Source: UBA1479 sp002706405
GTDB taxonomy: Bacteria; Pseudomonadota; Alphaproteobacteria; Rhodospirillales; Casp-alpha2
Assembly: GCA_963972255.1 (NCBI GenBank)
Contig: CAXATO010000005.1
Location: 62,001 to 126,000, forward strand
Reading direction: 5' to 3'
Length of the DNA: 64,000 nt
The notes beneath the pieces were generated by a model, which saw only the letters and a program-made list of their open reading frames with translations, had not been told where the DNA came from and made no database searches. Both the position numbers and the translations under genes were made by a program. This document shows, piece after piece, positions 37,195 to 44,340 of the stretch. Positions within the stretch are counted from its first letter, which is position 1, and each line of letters begins with the position of its first letter.

Positions 37195-37617
37195 ATGTAT
37201 AAGGACATCCTCCTTGCCATCGACATCGACGACAAATCGTCTTGGTCGGCCTCCGCGCCGATTGCCATCGAACTTGCCGAAAAGTTCGGGGCGACGCTCC
37301 ATGTGATGGTCGTCATCCCGACCTTCGGGTCTTCTTTGGTCGCCGACTTCTTTCCCAAAGGCTATGAAAAGAAAACCATGGAAGAAGCGGCCGCCCGCCT
37401 GCATACCTGGACCAAGGCGAACATCCCCGACGGAATCCGAAAACAGCACATCGTCGGCCATGGTCGGGTCTATGAAGAAATCCTCCGCGGCGCGAAGGAT
37501 ACCGATTGCGATCTGATTGTCCTGTGCGATCGGCGCACCGACGCGGACATGCTTGGGCATAACGCGGACAAGGTCGCGCATCAGGCCAAGCAATCGGTCC
37601 TGATCGTCCGTCACTGA
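37195..37617 (+). CDS. Universal stress protein (UspA family)
   Basis: The 140-residue cytoplasmic Usp-fold protein starts MYKDILLAIDIDD and ends in SVLIVRH, both typical. The GHNADKVAHQAKQSVLIV region is the nucleotide-binding G-x-G...S segment, in an altered form. It follows the TRAP permease by 18 bases, so it is in the same operon. An analogous UspA protein (TeaD) binds ATP and modulates the ectoine TRAP transporter TeaABC in Halomonas. A similar regulatory role is inferred. Confidence 0.9.
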   Translation: MYKDILLAIDIDDKSSWSASAPIAIELAEKFGATLHVMVVIPTFGSSLVADFFPKGYEKKTMEEAAARLHTWTKANIPDGIRKQHIVGHGRVYEEILRGAKDTDCDLIVLCDRRTDADMLGHNADKVAHQAKQSVLIVRH

Positions 37618-37775
37618 TCCGCGGCAGGCGGTCGAAGGCGGGGCGGCCCCATTTCTGTTCAGATCGGGTCTCATCAAATGCTGCAGGACCGGCTATCATC
37701 CGTCCGCCCCAGGGGCCCGGACGGGGGCCCTGCGCGCGGCACATAGACGGCAGATATCCATCAGGGAGCAGACGC

Positions 37776-38750
37776 ATGCGGGTCACACGGGGCGCATTCA
37801 TCATGGCGGCAGCCATCGCCTGGGTTGCGCTGAGTCCAGCAACCGCGCGGTCGGCCGAGTTCATTTCAATCGGCACGGGCGGTGTGACCGGGGTCTATTT
37901 CCCGGCGGGCGGCGCCATCTGCCGGCTGGTCAACAAGGCCCGCAAGGACCACGGGGTGCGCTGTTCGGTCGAATCCACCTTCGGGTCCGTGTTCAACATC
38001 AACGCCATTCGGTCCGGTGACCTGGATTTGGGCCTGGCCCAGTCCGATACCCAGTACAGCGCCGTGCGCGGTGAAGCGCCGTTCGACAAGCGCGGCCCCT
38101 ATCCGGAGCTGCGGTCCGTATTTTCGCTGCATCCCGAACCGGTCACCCTGATGGCGCGGGCGGATTCGGGCATCAAGCATATCAACGATGTCAAAGGCCG
38201 GCGCATGAACATCGGCAATCCCGGGTCGGGAACGCTGGCGACCTGGCAGATCATCGAAAGAGCGTTGGGCTGGAAGCGCCGCGACCTTGCGCTGGCCGCC
38301 GAATTCAAGGCCAACCAGCAGGGCGAGGCCCTATGCGACAACAAGATTGATGCTTTCTTTGCGCTGGTCGGCCATCCGTCCGCCGCCACGCGCGAGACGG
38401 CCAACGATTGTGCGGCGGTTCTGGTGCCGATCGACGGTCCGGGTATCGAGGCGTTGGTCAAGACCAGTCCCTTCTATCGCTGGGCGGTCATTCCGGGGGG
38501 CATGTACCAAGGCAGTCCGAAGGATGTCAGAACCTTCGGCGTCGGCGCCACGCTGGTCAGTTCGACCAAAACCAAGCCCGATATTATCTATACGGTCGTC
38601 AAGGCCGTGTTCGACAATTTCGACGCCTTCCGCGACATGCACCCGGCCTTGGCCAACCTGCGGAAAGCGGAAATGGTGCGTGACTCCCTGACCGCCCCCT
38701 TGCACCCGGGGGCCGTCCGGTATTTCCGCGAAGCGGGATTGATCAAATGA
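37776..38750 (+). CDS. TAXI-family TRAP transporter solute receptor (copy 3)
   Basis: Third periplasmic TAXI receptor, 324 residues, with a signal peptide ending after RSA (about residue 27). The core motifs ISIGTGGVTGVYFPAGG, LAQSDTQYSAVRG, NIGNPGSGTLATW and VIPGGMYQGSPKDV make it clearly closer to copy 2 than to copy 1. A GGGAG ribosome site is present. It lies 158 bases after the UspA gene and is closed by a hairpin. It could feed the same permease with a second substrate, or act as a sensor. Confidence 0.92.
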   Translation: MRVTRGAFIMAAAIAWVALSPATARSAEFISIGTGGVTGVYFPAGGAICRLVNKARKDHGVRCSVESTFGSVFNINAIRSGDLDLGLAQSDTQYSAVRGEAPFDKRGPYPELRSVFSLHPEPVTLMARADSGIKHINDVKGRRMNIGNPGSGTLATWQIIERALGWKRRDLALAAEFKANQQGEALCDNKIDAFFALVGHPSAATRETANDCAAVLVPIDGPGIEALVKTSPFYRWAVIPGGMYQGSPKDVRTFGVGATLVSSTKTKPDIIYTVVKAVFDNFDAFRDMHPALANLRKAEMVRDSLTAPLHPGAVRYFREAGLIK

Positions 38751-38753
38751 CGG

Positions 38754-38784
38754 CGCCGCGGCCGTTGGACGGCCGCGGCGTTCC
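38754..38784. terminator. GC-rich hairpin between TAXI copy 3 and the cytochrome gene
   Basis: An 11-bp perfect stem, CGCCGCGGCCG with CGGCCGCGGCG (38754-38764, 38770-38780), with a 5-base loop and followed by TTCC. It lies three bases past one stop codon and just before the stop of the opposite gene, so it can serve both convergent genes. The U tract is weak. Confidence 0.6.
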
Positions 38785-38786
38785 GG

Positions 38787-39203
38787 TCATTTCGCGTTGG
38801 TCAGGTATTCGATGACCAGGGCGCGCTGATCTTCCTTCTTCAGCCCCGGATAGGCCATCTTGGTCGAGGCTTTGGGATCGTCCAGATAGTCCCGCAGGAA
38901 CTGCTTGGGATTGGCGAGATAGCCGTCGAGCGACTTGGCGTCCCACACCAGACCCTTTTCACCGGCGGCGACCATGGATTTGGAATAGCGCGACGCCTTG
39001 AACCCGTCGGCCGTGCCGGCCTTGCGGCCGATGATGCCATTCAGGGACGGGCCGATGGTGTGCTTGCCGGAAATCGTGTGGCATTGGGCGCAGCGGTTCT
39101 TCTTGAACGCCTTGGCGGCGTCGGCCTGAACGGGGGCGGCAGCCACCATCATCGAGGCGACAAAGCCGGCGGCCGCGACGGCCAGCAGAGAAGTATGTTT
39201 CAT
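38787..39203 (-). CDS. Class I c-type cytochrome (cytochrome c2/c550-like)
   Basis: Small periplasmic electron carrier. The 138-residue precursor has a signal peptide (cleavage after VQA, about residue 27). The haem site CAQCH is at residues 38-42, followed by HTIGPSLNGIIGRKAG, and the probable Met axial ligand lies in TKMAYPGL. The arrangement is that of mitochondrial-like cytochrome c family members. The open frame extends upstream to 39329, but the ATG at 39203 gives the proper signal peptide. It is divergent from the DUF2336 gene. Confidence 0.92.
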   Translation of the reverse strand: MKHTSLLAVAAAGFVASMMVAAAPVQADAAKAFKKNRCAQCHTISGKHTIGPSLNGIIGRKAGTADGFKASRYSKSMVAAGEKGLVWDAKSLDGYLANPKQFLRDYLDDPKASTKMAYPGLKKEDQRALVIEYLTNAK

Positions 39204-39422
39204 AAAACCAAACCTTTTGTCGTGACATGGTTGGAAATCGAGACCGCGCCCATGCGGGCGGGGGCGCATTATCCCCGGCAGGTCTGGAATGTGCAATCGC
39301 CAACCCCCGGCGGGCGGAGATGATTTCATTCACCCGCCGATCCGCATTATACTGTTTGACATGGAAGTCGTGGGCGCAGGGATGGGGGCTTTCCCCGGCT
39401 GCGAAAGGAGCATCTACCTCTC

Positions 39423-40586
39423 ATGCCGGCTGATAATTTAAGCAAATCGGATGTCGCCAAGCTGTTGTCGGATCCCACGCCGGACAACCGCGCCGCGACG
39501 GCGGCCAAGGTTGCCGGCGCGTTTGATCCCGGCAAGCTGACCGCCAAGGAGCGGGCCCTGGCGGAGGATATCTTCCGCCTGATGGTCAAGGATGCGGAAA
39601 TCCGCGTGCGCCAGGCGCTGACGGAGAACCTGAAACAGAACGGCAATCTGCCGCACGACGTGGCGGTGGCGCTGGCCAACGATGTCGATCAGGTGGCCCT
39701 GCCGATGATCGAATTTTCTCAGGTTCTGAACGACGAAGACCTGATCGCCATCATCGGGTCACAGAATGCCGCCAAGCAGGAAGCGGTCGCCGGTCGGGCC
39801 ACGGTGTCGGAAGCGCTGTCCGATGCCTTGGTTAGTTCGGGCAACGAGGCGGCGGTGACGCGTCTGGTCGCCAACGAGGGAGCGGCCATTTCCGAACGCA
39901 CGTTCCAGAAGGTCGTCGACGATTTCGGCGATCGCGCAGGCGTGCAGTCCGCCATGGTCAATCGGGCGTCCCTGCCGGTGACGGTGGCGGAGCGTCTGGT
40001 GACGCTGGTGTCGGAGAACATGCGCGACGAGTTGGTCAAACGCCATGAACTGCCCGGGTCGATGACCACGGACCTCATCCTGCAATCGCGCGAACGGGCG
40101 ACCATCAGCCTGTCGTCCGATTCCGGCGTCGATGACGTCATGATCCTGGTTCGCCAGCTTCATGACAACGGCCGCCTGACCCCGTCGATCATGCTGCGGG
40201 CGCTTTGCATGGGCGACATCGTCTTTTTTGAATGCGCGATGGCCGTGCAGGCGGGGGTTACGCTGGAAAATGCCCGGCGCCTGATTCACGATCGCGGTCC
40301 CCTGGGCTTGCGCGCCGTGTTCGACAAGGCCGGTCTGCCGCCGGCACAGTTCATGGCCGTGCGCGCGGCGCTCGACGTCAGTCGGGAAACGCAAATGGAC
40401 GGCGGCGAGAACGATCGCGAACGCTATGCCCGGCGCATGATCGAGCGGATCATGACCCAGTACGACGACCTGGGTGTCGAATTCGAATCCTCGGACCTCG
40501 AATATCTGCTGACCAAGATGGACGAATTGCCCGCCGACGTCCTGGGCGATGACGGCCCCGGTGCCATGGTCGGCACGGGTCAGTAA
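39423..40586 (+). CDS. DUF2336 domain protein
   Basis: The 387-residue cytoplasmic protein matches the alphaproteobacterial DUF2336 family, built of HEAT-like alpha-helical repeats. A repeating pattern such as AKEAALRFTENL-like helices is seen at about residues 30-75, and DAEIRVRQALTENLKQN lies at about 55-72. No catalytic motif is visible. The family has no settled function; repeat proteins of this sort usually bind other proteins. An AAAGGAG ribosome site is present but at a long spacing (about 12 bases). A possible -10 box TATACT lies at 39348-39353. Confidence 0.82.
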   Translation: MPADNLSKSDVAKLLSDPTPDNRAATAAKVAGAFDPGKLTAKERALAEDIFRLMVKDAEIRVRQALTENLKQNGNLPHDVAVALANDVDQVALPMIEFSQVLNDEDLIAIIGSQNAAKQEAVAGRATVSEALSDALVSSGNEAAVTRLVANEGAAISERTFQKVVDDFGDRAGVQSAMVNRASLPVTVAERLVTLVSENMRDELVKRHELPGSMTTDLILQSRERATISLSSDSGVDDVMILVRQLHDNGRLTPSIMLRALCMGDIVFFECAMAVQAGVTLENARRLIHDRGPLGLRAVFDKAGLPPAQFMAVRAALDVSRETQMDGGENDRERYARRMIERIMTQYDDLGVEFESSDLEYLLTKMDELPADVLGDDGPGAMVGTGQ

Positions 40587-40625
40587 GCAGGCAGTTCGAA
40601 GGCGGGCCGGCGGGCAGAGCGGGCT

Positions 40626-41819
40626 TTACTGGCTGCCCAGGTCGCGCCACACAGCGTAGTCCTTGCGGAATCGGTCGAGCGATTTCCACACCTTGGCGAA
40701 ATCCTTGTCGCTTTTCGCCGTTTCGCGGGCGACCTCGTTCCAGGCTTTGGAAAGCTTGCTGAGAATTTCCCGCGGCCAGCGGCGCACGGTCACTCCTTCC
40801 TTGGTCAGGTTCAACAGCGCGCGATACTGCGAGGCCTCGCCCTCGGCCAGGCCATGACGCACGTTGTCACCGCAGACGGCGCGCAGTTGCGAGCGCTGCA
40901 CCTGTTTCAGTTCCGTCCAGCGGGCTTTATTGACGACCAGCGCCAGCAGAGTCGCCGGCTGATGCCAGCCGGGGAAATAATAGTTCCGCGCCATGCGGTG
41001 CAGGCCAAGCTGTACGTCGATGGCGGGCATGGAATATTCGGCGGCATCGATGGCGCCGGTTTCCAGGGCGTGGAAGATCTCGCCCTCGTTCAGGGTCACC
41101 GTTTCGGCCCCGAGGCGGTTCATGACCCGGGCGCCCAGGCCGGTCATGCGCACGCGCAGGCCCTTCAGATCTTCGACCGTGGTGAGTTGCCGGCGGTACC
41201 AGCCGGCGCCTTCGGGCGAGACCAGCCCGCAAATGACGACCTGCACGCCCAAGCCTTCGGCCAGGCCGTTCAGCAGTTTTTCGCCGCCGCCGAAATAGAG
41301 CCAGGCCAGATATTCCTCGGCCCGGGGGCCGAACGGCACGGCACCGAACAACTGCAGAGCGGGGATGTCCGCGGGCCAGCTTTCGGGGGCGATGAAGGCG
41401 GCATCGACAGTGCCGTCCGTGACCGCGCTGACCATGTCCTTGCCTTGAACCAGGGAGCCCGGTTCGTTGAAGGCGATCTCCATCCCGCCGGCAGACACCC
41501 GCCAGATCTCGGTTTCGATTCGCTTCGCCTGGGCCCCCAGTTGCGGCAGGGTGCTGGCAAAGGCGCTTTCCATGCGCCAGCGAACGATGGGATCGGGGGT
41601 AATTGCCGGGGCCAGGAGGCTTTCCGCCGTGGCGGTGGGGGGCACAGGGGCCGCGGCGGCCGGTGCTTCGCTTGGCGGCGTGGAGTCGGGGGGCAGGTCG
41701 GCTGCGATTTGGGCGGCCGTGTCCGGCAGCGAAGCGTTCAGGCGGGGGGAAATGATGGAAACCCCCAGGACGACGCCGACAACCAATCCCACGACGATGC
41801 CGATGACGGCATTGCGCAT
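40626..41819 (-). CDS. DctP-family TRAP solute receptor with N-terminal membrane anchor
   Basis: The 397-residue protein is a DctP-type extracytoplasmic receptor. Its C-terminal two-thirds contains LTTVEDLKGLRVRMTG, TLNEGEIFHALETGAIDAAEY and PGWHQPATLLALVVNK, all family hallmarks. Instead of a cleaved signal peptide it starts with an uncleaved-looking membrane span (about residues 4-24) and a Pro/Ala-rich spacer (about 40-70). No TRAP permease gene is adjacent. It could be an anchored receptor for a distant permease or a sensory protein. Confidence 0.88.
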   Translation of the reverse strand: MRNAVIGIVVGLVVGVVLGVSIISPRLNASLPDTAAQIAADLPPDSTPPSEAPAAAAPVPPTATAESLLAPAITPDPIVRWRMESAFASTLPQLGAQAKRIETEIWRVSAGGMEIAFNEPGSLVQGKDMVSAVTDGTVDAAFIAPESWPADIPALQLFGAVPFGPRAEEYLAWLYFGGGEKLLNGLAEGLGVQVVICGLVSPEGAGWYRRQLTTVEDLKGLRVRMTGLGARVMNRLGAETVTLNEGEIFHALETGAIDAAEYSMPAIDVQLGLHRMARNYYFPGWHQPATLLALVVNKARWTELKQVQRSQLRAVCGDNVRHGLAEGEASQYRALLNLTKEGVTVRRWPREILSKLSKAWNEVARETAKSDKDFAKVWKSLDRFRKDYAVWRDLGSQ

Positions 41820-41988
41820 GATGATGACCTTTCTGTTCCGCCCCCCATTGGGCGGCCCATCCGCGGGCGCGCAAGTGTACCCGAAGTGGCTCCGGGCTCG
41901 GAGTCTTTAGGGCGCCTGGTTATGCACAATCTGTGGATATATCGCGCGGCGCATGGCCCAGGGCTGATTGGCAGCGGGGCCCGAAATA

Positions 41989-42031
41989 TTGATCTAGATC
42001 AATGTCGAAGGGCTTTTGGGGCGCTTAGAAT
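41989..42031 (+). promoter_or_regulatory. FNR/ANR-type box and class II promoter
   Basis: TTGATCTAGATCAA (41989-42002) matches the FNR consensus TTGAT-N4-ATCAA perfectly. A -10-like TAGAAT lies at 42026-42031, so a start near 42037 would place the box centre at about -41.5, the class II spacing. A GGAG ribosome site follows at 42048-42051. Control by an FNR/FnrN/CRP-like oxygen or NO sensor is inferred. Confidence 0.75.
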
Positions 42032-42061
42032 TCGGCCATTGGAAGACGGAGATTTAAACAC

Positions 42062-42166
42062 ATGACGACAGGAAGCATGATTTTTCTTGGTGTTTGCATC
42101 GCCGCCGCCGTCGCCTTTCTGGTTTCGGTGGCCTACGGCATTAAGCAGACCAACGACCCCCGATAG
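42062..42166 (+). CDS. 34-residue single-span membrane protein under an FNR-type promoter
   Basis: Short open frame with ATG at 42062 and TAG at 42164-42166. The product starts MTTGS, then has a hydrophobic helix of about 20 residues (MIFLGVCIAAAVAFLVSVAY), and ends in a short polar tail (GIKQTNDPR). It is the size of accessory subunits of respiratory oxidases (CydX, CcoQ/CcoS-like), but no clear family match can be claimed. Support comes from context: the perfect FNR box 60 bases upstream, GGAG ten bases before the ATG, and a strong terminator 63 bases after the stop. Confidence 0.65.
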   Translation: MTTGSMIFLGVCIAAAVAFLVSVAYGIKQTNDPR

Positions 42167-42228
42167 GCGGGTCCATATTTGTTAGGGCATTACGCCCGAT
42201 CCGACCCCAAGGATTGGCAAACCCACGG

Positions 42229-42268
42229 CCCCGGTCCGCGTTCGCGCGGGCCGGGGTTTTGGGTTTTT
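42229..42268 (+). terminator. Strong rho-independent terminator
   Basis: A 12-bp GC-rich stem (42229-42240 with 42245-42256, one G-T pair) around a TTCG tetraloop, followed by TTTTGGGTTTTT. It ends the FNR-controlled small gene, and it lies upstream of the stop of the convergent lipoprotein gene. Confidence 0.85.
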
Positions 42269-42311
42269 ACGGTGACTTGAGCCTGGGATGTCCCGGGGGG
42301 CGGGACCGCCG

Positions 42312-43055
42312 TCAATCGCACTTGCGGTAGACCAGGTCCACCTCATGCCATTGGTCGTTGTACTTGACGGCATAGGACCGCAGTTCGGTCGCGCTGACGA
42401 TTTTGTCCTGATAAATCAGGCCATCGGCCTCCAACACCAGGATGTCTTCCTCGCGGCGCACGGTGTAGACGGCGGAACTGCCGTCGTCGCGGATGACCCG
42501 AACCTTGCCGGCGTCGACCTGGTTGTAGGTGACGCCGTTGCCCCCTTCCTTGCGCGAACAGTCGATGGCCCAGCGGCCCAGTACCCAGGGCACGGGAAAC
42601 TGGCCCGGCGGGGCGGGCGGCGGCATCTGCGCGGTGGTGTGGCGAACCTCGGGCGGCCTTGGCCGTTCCGTCGCGTAGGTCGAGGGCACATGGGTTCCCT
42701 GGGTCGGCTGCAGGGTCGCCAACCGGCGGCGCGCCAAATGGGTGAGGGCGCTGTCCGGATAGGCTTCGATGAAGCTTTGGAACACGGTGGGATCGTCGGA
42801 CTCGCGGATGCGCTCCCACTTTTCGACGTCGGCGCGGCGTTCGCGGGTCGGATCGCGGCTCAGCTGCTTGTCGTCGCCGCGGGCGAACGGTGACGACATG
42901 GCATTCCACAGTTCCGTGGACTTGTCGGCAACGGTCGAAAGGGCGTTGTTGGCCGTCTCGCAGCCGCCCAGCAAGACCAGGGCGGCAAGCACGGGTGCGG
43001 CCAGCGGCAAGCGGGATTTGGCGGTACGGCGTGGCGTTTCAGTCAAAGCGGTCAT
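42312..43055 (-). CDS. Hypothetical lipoprotein
   Basis: The 247-residue product has a lipoprotein signal peptide with lipobox LLGGC, so Cys32 would be acylated. A helical segment follows with a TPR-like FIEAYPDSALTHLARRRL stretch at about residues 90-107. A Pro-rich linker then leads to a C-terminal beta-rich domain with two cysteines. No family was recognised with confidence. ATG 43055 is preferred; ATG 43118 is in frame but would break the signal peptide. It probably sits in the outer membrane or periplasm. It is convergent to the small FNR-linked gene. Confidence 0.65.
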   Translation of the reverse strand: MTALTETPRRTAKSRLPLAAPVLAALVLLGGCETANNALSTVADKSTELWNAMSSPFARGDDKQLSRDPTRERRADVEKWERIRESDDPTVFQSFIEAYPDSALTHLARRRLATLQPTQGTHVPSTYATERPRPPEVRHTTAQMPPPAPPGQFPVPWVLGRWAIDCSRKEGGNGVTYNQVDAGKVRVIRDDGSSAVYTVRREEDILVLEADGLIYQDKIVSATELRSYAVKYNDQWHEVDLVYRKCD

Positions 43056-43477
43056 GACCCTGCCCTGGCGAGTGGTGTTTCCGGTCTGCAAGGAGCGGTG
43101 CTCCTCCCCATAAGGCATTTAAAGTAGCCAATTAAACACGAAAGCGAAAGCGCCGGGGCGTCCCATCGCCGAGGCGGCGGCAAGGGGCCGTCAAATGCAT
43201 TTAAGTGATTGCTGTCATGATGTTCTCGCGGGGCGTCCGGCGCCGGATTCCCTGGGGCGCGACGGGGAAATATCGTATGATCCGCAATTGAGGACTCTGG
43301 GATTGAAGACCTGTCGCGCGCGTCCCTCAAAGATATCGGACGCGCCGCTTGCGCGGCCCCCCGGGAAACCGGATCGGCTCGCGGTGTCAGGCGCCACATG
43401 CTGCTTGTTCAGCCCTTAATGCGTCACTCTTGGCGTCCCCGGATGGAACCGGGGACGGCCTTTGATGGAGTACTTCC
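43056..43477. other. Divergent intergenic region with 5' leader hairpin
   Basis: About 420 bases between the lipoprotein gene (minus) and the small secreted protein (plus). No coding frame is convincing. A 9-bp hairpin, CGTCCCCGG with CCGGGGACG (43434-43442, 43449-43457), lies 20 bases before the plus-strand ATG and a GGAG ribosome site follows it, so the hairpin is probably part of the mRNA leader. Confidence 0.45.
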
Positions 43478-43762
43478 ATGTCGCTTTCGAGCGCCAAAAA
43501 GACTGCCGCCGTTCTTGGGTTTCTGTCGTTCGTGCCGTTCGCCACGGCCGTGTCCGCGCAGGAAATCGCCACCTTGCCGGTTTGTGAACAGGTCATCTCC
43601 GACACCTTGAAGTCGAAGGACGAAAACCCCGGCGTCGGTGAACAGGCCGAACTGCTGTTCAACCAGTTGGTCGAGCGGGCCCGCACGGAATGTGCCGACG
43701 GCAACTTCCGCGACGCCGCCGACACGCTGAACCAGGCCCGCGCCCTGGTAGCCGCCGAATAA
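43478..43762 (+). CDS. Small secreted hypothetical protein
   Basis: The 94-residue product has a good signal peptide (cleavage after VSA, about residue 26). The mature part of about 68 residues is acidic and helical with two cysteines (in PVCEQ and RTECADG) that could form a disulfide, and it ends in an Ala-rich helix. It looks like a small periplasmic helical protein; no family was recognised. A GGAG ribosome site and a leader hairpin precede it and a terminator follows, so it is likely a single-gene transcript. Confidence 0.7.
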   Translation: MSLSSAKKTAAVLGFLSFVPFATAVSAQEIATLPVCEQVISDTLKSKDENPGVGEQAELLFNQLVERARTECADGNFRDAADTLNQARALVAAE

Positions 43763-43859
43763 CGGCACACCGACCAGACACGTTCCGCTTGGCGCGGGTT
43801 AGCATCTGCAGCTGAAAAGAGCGCCGGCCGCTGGCGAGAGACCGGTGCCCGGAACGGAA

Positions 43860-43897
43860 AAACGGCCCCTGGGGGATAAAATCCCCAGGGGCCGTTT
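43860..43897. terminator. Terminator between the small secreted protein gene and tRNA-Pro
   Basis: A perfect 15-bp stem, AAACGGCCCCTGGGG with CCCCAGGGGCCGTTT (43860-43874, 43883-43897), and an 8-base AT-rich loop. It lies about 100 bases after the protein gene on one side and 30 bases past the tRNA 3' end on the other, so it can act in both directions. Confidence 0.8.
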
Positions 43898-43928
43898 CCG
43901 TATCGACATTTCGGGCTCGCGCCCTGAA

Positions 43929-44005
43929 TGGTCGGAGTGAGAGGATTCGAACCTCCGACCCCCGCCTCCCGAAGACGGTGCTCTACCAGGCTGAGCTACA
44001 CTCCG
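43929..44005 (-). tRNA. tRNA-Pro (anticodon CGG)
   Basis: A full cloverleaf can be folded on the minus strand. The acceptor stem is CGGAGTG/CACTCCG, with discriminator A and an encoded CCA end (43931-43929). The D arm is GTAGCTCAGCCTGGTAGAGC, the anticodon stem is CCGTC/GGCGG with loop TTCGGGA (anticodon CGG), and the T loop is TTCGAATC. The length is 77 bases including CCA. It reads the CCG proline codon. Confidence 0.95.
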
Positions 44006-44340
44006 GCATGGACGCCGCGGAAAAAGCCGGAAGGAACTTGAGGTCCCTTGCTGCCGGTCCGCGACGGGCGCTCGTTATAGCGGTGCTTGCGGGCCAGAGC
44101 AAGCGCCTGAACGCGTCGTCGTCCCGCGCCGCTTTTCCGCCATCCGGCAGGGCCGGGAACCGGTACGGGCAGGCCGACGTCGCGGATGGATTTCTTGATT
44201 GATCGTGGTGGCGACGGGATGTAGTCTGCAAATGCGCACATTGTGCGACTTTGTGCGGTAAGCGGCAAACTTCGGGCGAGCAAACAGAAATCAAACGCGG
44301 GACTTTGTTGGTCTGGCGAGGGGGCATTTTGACGGACAGC
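44006..44340. other. Intergenic region upstream of the CYTH-CHAD gene
   Basis: About 335 bases with no credible gene. It holds a 13-bp palindrome, CGCACA-T-TGTGCG (44235-44247), followed by another TGTGCG four bases later (44252-44257), which may be an operator. A purine-rich GAGGGGG patch at about 44315 precedes the possible TTG start at 44326 of the next gene. Confidence 0.4.

Noticed and set aside
37618..37775. GC-rich imperfect hairpin between the UspA gene and TAXI copy 3
   Set aside because: The stem is interrupted by a G-G mismatch and there is no T tract, so it is not called as a terminator.
44195..44227. TTGATT with TAGTCT as a promoter before the CYTH-CHAD gene
   Set aside because: The spacer is about 21 bases, too long for a standard sigma70 promoter.
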